Counted from the stretch's first letter, positions 1 to 7,617 are shown. The stretch: DNA of 44,372 nt from Candidatus Arsenophonus triatominarum (GCF_001640365.1 NZ_LWMI01000008.1:1-44372), one strand, 5' to 3'. Program-made: numbers and translations. The notes: generated from the letters alone by a model not told the origin.

Positions 1-572
1 CACCTGCAACCGCTTTGGTCTGGATATGTGGGGGAAAATCGTCAACATTTCACGTTACACTCACGGCGGAAGTCGATAACAGCGCGTTTGGGTTTGCGCA
101 GGCAGACGAAGGAAAGCGGATTATCCCACCCCGTTCAGTGATGCCCCTTATTACGCGGGTGTGCAGGAAACCAGAAAAATCCGGCTAGCGGACAACGCTT
201 ATCGAACCTTGATACTCAGCAAGGCGTTTTCTAACATCAGTATTGCGACTATTCCTGAAATCAATCGCTTCTTACGTTTTCTGTTTAAGGGACGTCGGCG
301 AGGCGTTTTGTGTGAATTATCGTGACATGACTATTGGTATTACCACCGCCTTTCCCCTAGAACCCTTTGAATTGGCGGTATTGAGAAACAGCGAGGTCAC
401 CCCGTTACCTTCTGGGGTACTGATGAATATCAATCAGGTCGTCGCCCCCTACTTTGGCTTTGCCGAGGATGCCTATCCGTTTAATGAGGGGATGTTTTTT
501 ACGGCGGGCGTTAATCATCCAGTAGAATTTTTTGGAGTATTTTATGAAAAAAACAGACTTGCCCGCTCGTAA
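1..572 (+). pseudogene. DUF2612-type baseplate/tail protein, 3' part, frameshifted
   Basis: This is the C-terminal portion of a DUF2612-family phage tail/baseplate protein, spread over several frames. Joined across frames it reads LDMWGKIVNISR, then NSAFGFAQADEG, SDAPYYAGVQETRK, NAYRTLILSKAFSNIS, ATIPEINRFLRFLF, RDMTIGITTAFPLEPFELA and PSGVLMNINQVV, which is the order seen in the family. Frame breaks fall near 58, 120 (an A run), 305 and possibly elsewhere. The N-terminus lies outside the window. A different DUF2612 member starts at 43881, so the phage carries two. The gene sits just upstream of the tail fibre. The exact stop is uncertain because of the frameshifts; the last open frame runs to 572. 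Confidence 0.7.
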
Positions 573-1847
573 ACCGGTGCCCTTTGGGGCGAATGGTTCA
601 CGGCGTGATTTAACGGCGAAAACGCCACCGGCAGTAATCAGGCTTCTTATGATGCCGGTTTTCCTCCCATTACCATGACGATTAAAGCCGCAGGCGGCTT
701 GCCCCCTGATGGCCGTGACATGAATCAGGCACTTAACGAACTATACACCGGCTATCGTTGGCATAATGCGGGCGCGGGTTACCCTTTTGATGCCGATTTT
801 GCCACGGCGATTGGTGGTTATCCGGCGGGGGCGAAAGTGCCCAATTCCACGAATGACGGTTTTTGGCTAAATACAATAGACGGGAATACGACCAATCCGG
901 AAGTGTTGGATGCCTCCGCAACAGGGTGGGTACCCGTGAATAGTTACGGCATCACCAGTATAACCGGACTGGAAACCGGCACGATAACCTTGACTACCTT
1001 ACAGGCCGCAAAAGAAGAACTGGTCTTCAGTGGCAATCTTATTGCTGATACCACCGTAATTTTCCCGCCATGGATAAGAAACTGGACTGTCACCAATCAC
1101 TGTCAGGGGAATTTCACCCTGACCTGTAAACCCCTGTCAGGGACTGGTGTTGTACTGCCCAGTGGCAGAAATGTTATCCGTTGCGATGGTTCACAGATTA
1201 TTTTTGCTATCCTCGTTGCGTCGCTCACTCAACACGGTCTCACACGGTTAAGTAGCGCCACTGACAGCAATGATGAAACGCTGGCCGCCACACCCAAAGC
1301 CGTCAAAGCCGCTTATGACTTGGCGAAAACCGTAAGTATTGACGGAATTTATCCGGTAGGGATTGTTGTCTGGTTTGCTCAAAATAAAAATCCCAATACC
1401 TTATTTCCAAATACAAAATGGCAATACATTGGTGAAAATAAAACCATTCGTTTAGCAAAAGCAGATGGTTCTAATGTATTCACTACCGGAGGCGCTGATG
1501 CTATTAAGCTGACAGAAGCCCAATTACCCGCTCACGGGCACACTTTTTCAGCAACAACCAGTAGCTATGATTATGGTACTAAAAATACGAATGCAACGGG
1601 TAATCATGCACATAATTTTGCAGGCGTTGTACGTGACCCATGGAATGCAAGAGGCGATGACGGTAATCCTAATCAATGGAAACCAAGGGCTCAAAATACA
1701 TCACAAGCGGGGAACCACTCACATACTGTTACTATCGGTGCACACACCCATTCTGTTTCAGGTACAACGGGAAAGACGGGAAGTAGTAGCGAAATTAATA
1801 TAACGAATGCTTTTATTACGCTAATGGGCTGGTACAGAATCAGTTAA
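544..1847 (+). CDS. Phage tail fibre protein with HxH receptor-binding tip (one apparent frameshift)
   Basis: Tail fibre, the host-recognition appendage of the virion. The start at 544 (MKKTDLPARKPVPFG) has GGAG seven bases upstream and matches the usual N-terminus of enterobacterial fibres. A single-base loss in the AAAA run near 618-622 breaks the frame; the downstream frame then continues GSNQASYDAGFPPITMTIK to the stop. The middle has beta-rich fibre sequence. The C-terminal 160 residues contain PVGIVVWF, then four H-x-H motifs (HGH, HAH, HSH, HTH), as in metal-coordinating phage fibre tips. The protein ends FITLMGWYRIS. The next gene is the fibre assembly chaperone. Whether the frameshift is real or a sequencing error cannot be decided here. 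Confidence 0.85.
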
Positions 1848-1857
1848 GGAATCAAAA

Positions 1858-2415
1858 ATGTTTAGAATTTTTAAAGCCTATACCTACACGAGTGATACAC
1901 ATGAGTTGCTGGGTCCTTGCGATGCTTACACGGATGAAACTCATGACATACTGCCTTTTCATACTGAGAAAAAACCAATTGACAAAAAGGAAGGTTTCGC
2001 TGTTGTTTTTAATGAACAAAATCAGGAATGGGAATATCAGGAAGATCATCGCGGTTTGGTTTTGTTTGATACGAAAAGCCGTCAATCTGTCACCCTTGAA
2101 AAATTAGGTAAGGTACCGGAATATTTAACATCATTAGCCCCTCAAAGCGAATATGATGTTTGGGATGGTGAAAAGTGGGTCAAGGATGCAGAAGCTGAAA
2201 AATTAGCAGAAAGACAAAAATTAGAAGGCATCAAACAACAAAAATTATATGATGCCACTCGTGAAATTGCACCCCTTCAAGATGCAGTCGATTTAGAAAT
2301 GGCCACCGAAGACGAGAAAAAACGACTGATAGCCTGGAAAAAATATCGGGTTTTTGTGAACCGTACGGATGTTTCAGCTGCACCCGATATTGACTGGCCG
2401 AAAAAACCGGATTGA
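1858..2415 (+). CDS. tfa: Tail fibre assembly protein (Tfa/caudo_TAP family)
   Basis: A 185-residue chaperone of the caudovirus tail fibre assembly family, needed for folding or attaching the fibre encoded just upstream. The N-terminus (MFRIFKAYTYTSDT) and the charged C-terminal third ending in an A-x-DIDWPKKP-like tail are typical of the family. The gene follows the fibre by 10 bp, with AAGGAATC before the ATG. It is intact, unlike the fibre and baseplate genes on either side of the window ends, and it closes the late operon. Confidence 0.88.
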   Translation: MFRIFKAYTYTSDTHELLGPCDAYTDETHDILPFHTEKKPIDKKEGFAVVFNEQNQEWEYQEDHRGLVLFDTKSRQSVTLEKLGKVPEYLTSLAPQSEYDVWDGEKWVKDAEAEKLAERQKLEGIKQQKLYDATREIAPLQDAVDLEMATEDEKKRLIAWKKYRVFVNRTDVSAAPDIDWPKKPD

Positions 2416-2438
2416 CAGATTTTGAGAAGAACCCAAAT

Positions 2439-2475
2439 CTGACACTCGAATGATTGAGTTAGGTTCCGGTGTCAG
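2439..2475. terminator. Inverted repeat between convergent genes, possible bidirectional terminator
   Basis: CTGACAC (2439-2445) and GTGTCAG (2469-2475) are perfect arms around a 23-base loop. A second short dyad, AGATTT/AAATCT, lies just left of it. The site is between the end of the rightward late operon and the end of the leftward Rpn gene, and its right arm overlaps the rpn stop codon. There is no strong T tract, so the terminator role is inference. Confidence 0.35.
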
Positions 2476-2714
2476 GTTAACTGATTTAATTCCTCATCAG
2501 ACAGACCTGTAGAGAATTTGATGATTTCTTTTTCAACGCCTTTCTCAAGAAGTTGGCGCGCTATCTTCATGGAAGCCTGTTTTTCGCCCTCAACTTTCCC
2601 TTGTTGTATACCTTGTTGCATACCTTGTTGTATACCTTGTTGTATGCCTTGTTGTATGCCTTGTTGTATGCCTTGTTGTATGCCTTCTTCTCGTATACCT
2701 TGTGCAATATTCAT
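2472..2714 (-). CDS. Putative intragenic Rpn C-terminal small protein (RpnS-like antitoxin)
   Basis: An in-frame internal ATG at codon 244 of the rpn gene would give an 80-residue protein beginning MNIAQGIREEG and containing the GIQQ repeats and the C-terminal helical domain. GAGGGGG lies five bases before this ATG, a far better ribosome site than the weak GAAAG before the full-length start. In E. coli, rpn genes are reported to express such C-terminal small proteins, which block the toxic full-length nuclease. The sequence shows the start site and spacing; expression and antitoxin activity here are inferred. Confidence 0.55.
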   Translation of the reverse strand: MNIAQGIREEGIQQGIQQGIQQGIQQGIQQGMQQGIQQGKVEGEKQASMKIARQLLEKGVEKEIIKFSTGLSDEELNQLT

Positions 2715-3443
2715 CAATGCCCCCTCATGTTTCTCTGTCTGTCTGGCTATCTCTTTGATTAACTTTGCTGGTTGCTCAGCATTGCCTTCTTGGATTAGAT
2801 AGTTAAACATAGTAATAACTTGATTATCAGTATAATAATTATACGACAACAGTTTAACAATACTATTCAGTAGCTCGGCCATATCCCGTCTTCGAATGTG
2901 TTTTTGGATAAGCTCCAATAACGCCATTCGCTTATGTTGCATAATCTCACCGTCATCAAGCGTGGTGACATCGACTAGCTTAAACGGTTTGGTGTATATC
3001 TTTTCCGCAATATCTCTGCCACTAAAGCAGTCTAGCCAGTCAGTACTGTAAGGATGAGGAGTTTGTTCGCCACAATAAAACAGAATAGGAAAAACGATAG
3101 GAAGTTCTTTGTGTCCGGCTTCTAAATGCTTCTGCATGGCTGCCATGCTATAGCGCATTAATCGCCAAGCCATGAGTTTATCCGGTGTTGACTGGTGCTC
3201 AATCAGCAGATAGAGATAACCTTGTCCCTGCTGGGTATTGACAGAATACAGGATATCACTCTGATAGCTTTTCATCTCACTATCGACGAATGAGCCAGAT
3301 TCCACTTTGAGGCTATCCAAATCACACAATGCTTTAATCTCATCCGGTAGCCAGATATCAAAGAAATCTTTAGCGGTCTCTTTTTCACTTAAAAACTGCT
3401 TAAATACCGCATCATGGGGCGTTGGGGTGAATTTTTTACTCAT
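2472..3443 (-). CDS. Rpn family recombination-promoting nuclease / YhgA-type (PF04754)
   Basis: A 323-residue Rpn-family protein. The chosen start (MSKKFTPTPHDAVFKQFL) is the conserved family N-terminus; the open frame upstream to 3542 lacks conserved sequence. The PD-(D/E)XK-like nuclease core appears as SDILY followed by YLYLLIEHQS (the D...ExQ pattern). Near residues 249-279 the protein carries seven GIQQ/GMQQ tetrapeptides from a 12-bp DNA repeat, then a short helical end (MKIARQLLEKG...). E. coli Rpn proteins are toxic DNA endonucleases, some with antiphage activity. The gene lies between the tail operon and the attachment site and is transcribed against the tail genes, a typical moron position. 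An internal start for the C-terminal domain is described separately. Confidence 0.88.
   Translation of the reverse strand: MSKKFTPTPHDAVFKQFLSEKETAKDFFDIWLPDEIKALCDLDSLKVESGSFVDSEMKSYQSDILYSVNTQQGQGYLYLLIEHQSTPDKLMAWRLMRYSMAAMQKHLEAGHKELPIVFPILFYCGEQTPHPYSTDWLDCFSGRDIAEKIYTKPFKLVDVTTLDDGEIMQHKRMALLELIQKHIRRRDMAELLNSIVKLLSYNYYTDNQVITMFNYLIQEGNAEQPAKLIKEIARQTEKHEGALMNIAQGIREEGIQQGIQQGIQQGIQQGIQQGMQQGIQQGKVEGEKQASMKIARQLLEKGVEKEIIKFSTGLSDEELNQLT
2599..2682 (-). repeat. Seven tandem copies of a 12-bp repeat inside rpn
   Basis: Units of CCTTGTTGTATA or CCTTGTTGTATG on the plus strand, one with a C for T change, repeat head to tail with no spacer and keep the reading frame. Each encodes GIQQ or GMQQ. 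Four consecutive units are identical, so the array can expand or contract by slippage without breaking the protein. Confidence 0.95.
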
Positions 3444-3535
3444 CCGATTTCTTTCACAGTTGTTAACATCCCGTTGCGTTATTGAAAACAAATAAGGTAC
3501 ATTGAGTACGCTATTTATTTCATCACAACCCAGCT

Positions 3536-3828
3536 TTAGCAAGGAGACGCCTCTACTTGCTCAGGGGCATTTTTCTTAATGACTCGGGCTAAATCGGTAT
3601 GGACTTCGTTTCTCAAGCACCGCGCCTGTCTCTTTGGCTTTTTTTTTCCGCTTCAAAAAACCCGTGGACAATTTCATCGTTGGGATACTCAGTCCCACTT
3701 AATGGCACCATATTAGCAGCGCTGGAGGAAGTTGTTAACTATTAGTTGTTGGTTGCATGTAAGTGGATTTGTGTAAGTCCGGCTAAACGAATAATTGACT
3801 ATTTTGAATTGTGAGTAATTTTAGACAT
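3536..3828 (-). pseudogene. Decayed gene of possible antirepressor origin next to att
   Basis: From an ATG at 3828 the frame reads MSKITHNSK and stops. Further on, coding-like stretches appear in three frames: NDEIVHGFFEAEKK, AKETGAVLEK and EVHTDLARVIKKNAPEQVE, the last ending in TAA at 3536. The leader before the ATG (GTTTAACTACGGAG) is the same as that of the KilA-N gene that starts at 10048, also an MSK- protein. That suggests an old antirepressor-type gene or a hybrid left by recombination. I do not recognise the downstream fragments. Confidence 0.4.
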
Positions 3829-3936
3829 AACAATTTCTCCGTAGTTAAACGAATGGTTACGGTGGTTTTGTTCAGCTTTTTATTAAACAGATTTAATAAA
3901 TACTTAAGATGTGGGTATAGAATTTAAGCGTTGATT

Positions 3937-4014
3937 TTTTCGCTATATTAAGTATATAGTTAGTGGTAATTAATTGATTTTTCTAGGCCGTAGATATAAG
4001 TTATATAGCGAAAA
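3937..4014. repeat. 12-bp inverted repeat beside the attachment core
   Basis: TTTTCGCTATAT at 3937-3948 is exactly complementary to ATATAGCGAAAA at 4003-4014, with a 54-bp very AT-rich spacer. It ends about 40 bp left of the tRNA fragment used as attachment core, in a stretch with no gene (3829-4054). Arm-type binding sites for integrase or excisionase are the likeliest use; a terminator for a flanking transcript is the alternative. Confidence 0.5.
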
Positions 4015-4054
4015 GTGAGCGTAACTACTTGATAAATAAGTAAATAACAATGAT

Positions 4055-4109
4055 TTTAAAATCCCTCAGCCTTAAGGCTGTGCGGGTTCAAGTCCCGCCC
4101 TGGGCACCA
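4055..4109 (+). other. attP-like core: 3' half of tRNA-Leu(UAA)
   Basis: The segment begins in an anticodon loop (TTTAAAATCCC), has the long variable arm CAGCCTTAAGGCTG of a class II tRNA, the T arm GCGGGTTCAAGTCCCGC, and ends CCTGGGCACCA. This is the 3' half of tRNA-Leu(UAA). The bases to its left (AATAAGTAAATAACAATG) do not form the D arm or 5' acceptor strand, so it is not a full gene. It lies 92 bp from the end of the integrase gene, which points at it. Tyrosine integrases commonly recombine in tRNA 3' halves; with phage genes on both sides this looks like attP. Confidence 0.82.
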
Positions 4110-4200
4110 TAAGAATTTCCATTGGTTATCAATAAGTTAAGTGATAAAAAGTTAGACGTTTGGCGCTGGTTTTTTAGCCCTAAAGTCCTTTTTCGTAATA

Positions 4201-5235
4201 TCATTTCGTAATATTTTTGCCATTTTGCTGCCCATCTACTACAGGGACAACTTTAATTCTTCTATCGTATCTTGCGGTTTGCCCGACATTTTTATGGCCT
4301 GATATTGATTGTTTTTCGTATAAGTTCCCTTCCAAATCTGAAATACCTTTGGCTTTTAAATCATGAAAGGTGAAATCTAAATCTAGCTCTGGGTATTTTT
4401 CCTTTGCCTCTTTTTTTGCTTTCATCCATCGAGTATTAAAACCATCTCGCGTATATCGAGCGCCCGAAGACTGATGCAGTACATATATACTGCTCATTCC
4501 TTCGTTTAATGGTAATTTCTTAGACAGTTCTATAATATTCTCTAGTCTTGGTGACCATGCTTTAATTTGTGAAACCCCAGTTTTACTTTGCTGAATTAAT
4601 ATTCCTTCCCCCAGTAATTGACTTTTCTTTAATGAAAGAATATCGGCTTGACGAGCACAGCAAAGATACGCTAACTCCATTGCGATCTGAACTATTGTCG
4701 GGGCTGTTTTGTAAACTGCATTATATTCAGCATGGGTTACATATCGTGTGCGCGCCGATTCTTTAAATTGACGGACACCTTTGCATGGATTACCTTTCAC
4801 TAATCCCCGTTCATAACCGAATCGAAAAACCCGTGATATAAAAGCTTTTTCTCGATTAGCTTGTGTCCGGCTCTTTAAACCCCTCTTATCCATATATCGT
4901 CTAATATGCTCAGGTTTAATATCATCAGAGTTTACTTTTCCAAAGACAGCAATAACTTTTTGAGAGTATTTTCGATAATCTTTTTGGGTTTCAGCGGCTA
5001 ATTCCATAAAATCACCTGATGTAAAAAATCGCTCAATAAGCCCCTCAAAAAGAGATTCATTACTGCGATTACTATTATAGGCTTCATACGCTGACCAAAC
5101 TTGAGCTGGAGTTGCATTAAAACTACAGAGTCTTACCGTTCCTCCTGATCTGGGTCTGAATTCAAAAGCAGATTTACCTCTGCTAACCCGTGGGGGTAGC
5201 CAATTGTCGGCACTATTCTTACGTTTTCGTCCCAT
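4201..5235 (-). CDS. int: Phage integrase, tyrosine recombinase
   Basis: A 344-residue site-specific recombinase for integration and excision. An N-terminal arm-binding region and a SAM-like core-binding domain (about residues 60-160) precede the catalytic domain. Catalytic residues are visible: Arg in CCARQAD (about 193), Lys in SKTG (about 217), His in FHDLKAKGISD (about 289), His in ISGHK (about 312), and the nucleophile Tyr in TARYDRR (about 322). The box II position usually written HxxR is HxxK here, a variant common in this subgroup. The gene overlaps the DUF4224 gene by one base (TAATG) and ends next to the tRNA-Leu attachment core it presumably uses. Confidence 0.95.
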   Translation of the reverse strand: MGRKRKNSADNWLPPRVSRGKSAFEFRPRSGGTVRLCSFNATPAQVWSAYEAYNSNRSNESLFEGLIERFFTSGDFMELAAETQKDYRKYSQKVIAVFGKVNSDDIKPEHIRRYMDKRGLKSRTQANREKAFISRVFRFGYERGLVKGNPCKGVRQFKESARTRYVTHAEYNAVYKTAPTIVQIAMELAYLCCARQADILSLKKSQLLGEGILIQQSKTGVSQIKAWSPRLENIIELSKKLPLNEGMSSIYVLHQSSGARYTRDGFNTRWMKAKKEAKEKYPELDLDFTFHDLKAKGISDLEGNLYEKQSISGHKNVGQTARYDRRIKVVPVVDGQQNGKNITK

Positions 5236-5462
5236 TAATCTAAGGCTCCAAAATTAGGTTCGATATTTTTAGAAATATTTATTGCACTTCTTTGTTTCAT
5301 AGGGTCATTAAAATGCGTCCATGTTGTACGTGGGCGACCATCACGGCGAATTATAAAAAAAATCCCCGCTTCACGTAAAATTTCGCATTGTTTAGATGGA
5401 ATTTTATATCCGGTTAGCGATATGAGATCGGTATCGCTTATTACATCATTTTCGTTTTTCAT
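5235..5462 (-). CDS. DUF4224 domain protein, integrase partner
   Basis: A 75-residue protein starting at ATG 5462 (MKNENDVISDTDL), preceded by AAAGG. It shows the DUF4224 pattern: an acidic start, ITGY-like LISLTGYKIPSKQ, a helix-turn-helix-like CEILREAGI, and a basic GRPRTTWTH segment. Members sit directly upstream of phage integrases and are thought to act in excision or int control. Here it overlaps int by one base, so the two are co-translated. A role as excisionase is inference from context. Confidence 0.8.
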   Translation of the reverse strand: MKNENDVISDTDLISLTGYKIPSKQCEILREAGIFFIIRRDGRPRTTWTHFNDPMKQRSAINISKNIEPNFGALD

Positions 5463-5556
5463 GATATTAAAACCTTTATACAATGATTTTCTTCAATGTT
5501 GGTATGGGTAGTTTGAGTGGGGTAAATTCAGGTGGGATAATATTTATTCGTTCTAA

Positions 5557-5802
5557 CTATTTCTTCAATGTGTCGAGAAATACCCCCAAATAGACCATAA
5601 GGGCTGGCACTATCATAATGCCGATAACCAGTATCTCTTGCCCCCCTAAATGAATATTGCCTAATTCACCACGTTTAAACCTGATTTGTGGGTCAATGAC
5701 GGTATCGGCGTGCGCAAGATGTCCAACAATGAGTTCGAAGGCAAACGCTGCACCGATAAACAAAAATGTCGTGATTAATAATTTAATGATGTTAAGTTTC
5801 AT
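5557..5802 (-). CDS. Small inner-membrane protein, unknown function
   Basis: An 81-residue protein starting at ATG 5802 (MKLNIIKLL), with AAAAGG upstream. An N-terminal hydrophobic segment (LLITTFLFIGAAFAFELIVG) is followed by AHADTVIDPQIRF, which may be a signal-peptide cleavage region or a periplasmic loop. A second hydrophobic segment (ILVIGIMIVPALMVYLGVFL) lies at the C-terminus. A longer frame upstream to 5949 exists but contains the neighbouring small gene in another frame and no conserved start. It is first of three small membrane or exported proteins between int and the helicase. I do not recognise a family. Confidence 0.6.
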   Translation of the reverse strand: MKLNIIKLLITTFLFIGAAFAFELIVGHLAHADTVIDPQIRFKRGELGNIHLGGQEILVIGIMIVPALMVYLGVFLDTLKK

Positions 5803-5824
5803 GGTTGAACCTTTTAAAATTGGC

Positions 5825-6001
5825 TTATTTCTTAACGCAAATTGCTTTGGCGTTGATATCCTTGAAAGTCTCAAACTCCCGCTCAAACTGTTTGGCGGCG
5901 AATTGGCACATATTTTCAGTGTCAAATTCCTGAGTATGGACACTTGCAAAGCTACTTGAGGCGTAATGGCTGGCGTACATGGCTATGATTAGTATCCACA
6001 T
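5825..6001 (-). CDS. Small predicted exported protein (58 aa), unknown
   Basis: A short gene with a strong ribosome site (AAAGGAGAACTCACC before ATG 6001). The product begins MWILIIAMYASHYASSSFAS, a good signal peptide or membrane anchor. It continues as a charged, helix-forming domain (FDTENMCQFAAKQFEREFETF) with two cysteines, ending CVKK. It lies 22 bp upstream of the 5802 membrane protein in the same direction, so the two probably form a unit. It is below common length cut-offs. Function unknown; a superinfection or envelope-related role is a guess. Confidence 0.6.
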   Translation of the reverse strand: MWILIIAMYASHYASSSFASVHTQEFDTENMCQFAAKQFEREFETFKDINAKAICVKK

Positions 6002-6059
6002 GGTGAGTTCTCCTTTAATTAAAAATAAGGTTATTTGCTTTTTCGGTTAAAAATGGATT

Positions 6060-6188
6060 TCATGACATACAAAATAATGAATAGAACGGTACCGGTATCT
6101 CAATTGATAGGAACAGGAAAATTGATATTATTAAGGCTATTGCAAGAACCACTATTATACATCCGTCAGTCTTTTTTGATGTTTCCAT
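6060..6188 (-). CDS. Small predicted membrane protein (42 aa), unknown
   Basis: It starts four bases after the helicase stop codon. AAAAGGAAATAAAGCA precedes ATG 6188, so the end of the helicase gene supplies the ribosome site. The product has a short polar start (METSKKTDGC) and one long hydrophobic helix (IIVVLAIALIISIFLFLSI), then ends FCMS. It is co-directional and nearly contiguous with the neighbours on both sides. No family is recognised. Confidence 0.5.
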   Translation of the reverse strand: METSKKTDGCIIVVLAIALIISIFLFLSIEIPVPFYSLFCMS

Positions 6189-6192
6189 TGCT

Positions 6193-7617
6193 TTATTTCC
6201 TTTTCATCGCTTCCAGTAATAAATCCTGTATTGCCCGTTTTGAATTGCGCCTTTCCATGACCACTTCATCGAGTGTATCTTTAGCGACGATATGGTGGAT
6301 AAAGACAGGGCGATTGTGTCCGGCTTGCGTTTGACGGGTCGGGCCGATACGTTCGATAATTTGCTGGTACTGCTCCAAGTCCCACCAGTGGGAGAAGAAG
6401 ACCAGAATATTACCGCCGTCCTGTAAATTTAAGCCGTGTCCACAGCTTGCGGGGTGGGCAAAAAGTAACGGGATTTTGCCATTATTCCAGTCGGTAAGGG
6501 TTTGTGGGTTGGCATCTAACATTTTGCCTTTTGGAAAGGCTTTTAATAAACGCTCCAGGTCATGCTTCCAGTGATAAGCAACCAGTACTGGCATTCCCCC
6601 GGCTTCATTGACAATACTTTCCAGTGCTTGGATTTTGGCATCGTGTATTTCTGTCCAGTTGTGATTGTCATCGCTATAAATAGCGCCTGCCGCAATTTGC
6701 AAACATTTTATTGTTTTGGCAGCGGCATTTAACGCTTCAATAGCGCTATCACCCAACTCAAGAAACAGTTCTTTTTCCATCGCCTGATAGTGTGCTCGCG
6801 CTTTTGCAGGTAGCTCAACGTTGATAACGTTGTGTATCGGTTCGTCGATATCAAACCAGTCAGCGGCGTTAAGGGATAAGGTGACATCACTGAGAACTGC
6901 CTGAATTTGAAGATGTGCAAACCCCAAAGGCTCAAATCTGCTCCACTGTTGTCCGGGGAACTGGATACGATTAAACCAGCGGGACGTAAACGCACTATGC
7001 GTTCTGCCTAGTCGTTCGCCCTGGTCAACAAACCACGCTTGCCCCCATAAGTCCATCAGACCATTCGGTGAAGGCGTGCCTGTTAGGTTCACCCATCTAT
7101 GAACCGATTTATGCGCGATTTTAGCAAGTGCAGCGGTGCGTTTACCACCCTTGCGTAGCCGGAATGATTTTAACCGGGTGCTCTCATCGGCAATAATCGT
7201 GCCAAAAGGCCAGCTGTCTCCGAGGATGTCAACCAGCCAGACGAGATTGTCATAATTGATAGTAAATACGCTGGCATGGGTATTTTTGAGTGCTGCCATC
7301 CGTGCTTTGGCGTTGCCAATGATGGGTTGCACTTCAATATTATGCAGGTGGTTCCATTTAAGCGCTTCGTCAGGCCAGGTGGATTGGGCTACCCGTAAAG
7401 GGGCTAACACCAATGTGGGCTTTGTTTCACTGCCTGATAAATAGAGATTTTCTAATGCCGTCAGGGTTGCTGCTGTTTTTCCCATGCCCATACCCGCCCA
7501 TATATTTGAGCGTTTTATATCGAGTAGGTGATTGATAATGAGATTTTGGTAAGGGCGATGGGTGAAGGTTTTAGCGATTGTCTTTTGTTCAGGCGACAAT
7601 CTGGATAGTTTTGTCAT
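6193..7617 (-). CDS. SNF2-like DEAD/DEAH superfamily 2 helicase
   Basis: A 474-residue superfamily 2 ATPase/helicase of the phage SNF2-like type, presumably remodelling or unwinding DNA during phage replication or recombination. Motif I is GMGMGKTAAT (about residues 41-50), motif II is IIADEST (about 142), motif III is LTGTPSPN, and the C-terminal RecA domain ends in motif VI, QQIIERIGPTRQT (about 418-430). It is typically found with the polymerase, DUF2800, DUF2815 and VRR-NUC genes, all present in this operon. The start overlaps the end of the antirepressor gene by 29 bases. Confidence 0.9.
   Translation of the reverse strand: MTKLSRLSPEQKTIAKTFTHRPYQNLIINHLLDIKRSNIWAGMGMGKTAATLTALENLYLSGSETKPTLVLAPLRVAQSTWPDEALKWNHLHNIEVQPIIGNAKARMAALKNTHASVFTINYDNLVWLVDILGDSWPFGTIIADESTRLKSFRLRKGGKRTAALAKIAHKSVHRWVNLTGTPSPNGLMDLWGQAWFVDQGERLGRTHSAFTSRWFNRIQFPGQQWSRFEPLGFAHLQIQAVLSDVTLSLNAADWFDIDEPIHNVINVELPAKARAHYQAMEKELFLELGDSAIEALNAAAKTIKCLQIAAGAIYSDDNHNWTEIHDAKIQALESIVNEAGGMPVLVAYHWKHDLERLLKAFPKGKMLDANPQTLTDWNNGKIPLLFAHPASCGHGLNLQDGGNILVFFSHWWDLEQYQQIIERIGPTRQTQAGHNRPVFIHHIVAKDTLDEVVMERRNSKRAIQDLLLEAMKRK

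Noticed and set aside
2599..2682. Short regular repeats considered as a CRISPR array
   Set aside because: Units are 12 bp, abut without spacers, and keep the rpn reading frame.
4055..4109. A complete functional tRNA-Leu gene
   Set aside because: There is no 5' acceptor strand, D arm or 5' anticodon stem to the left; only the 3' half is present.
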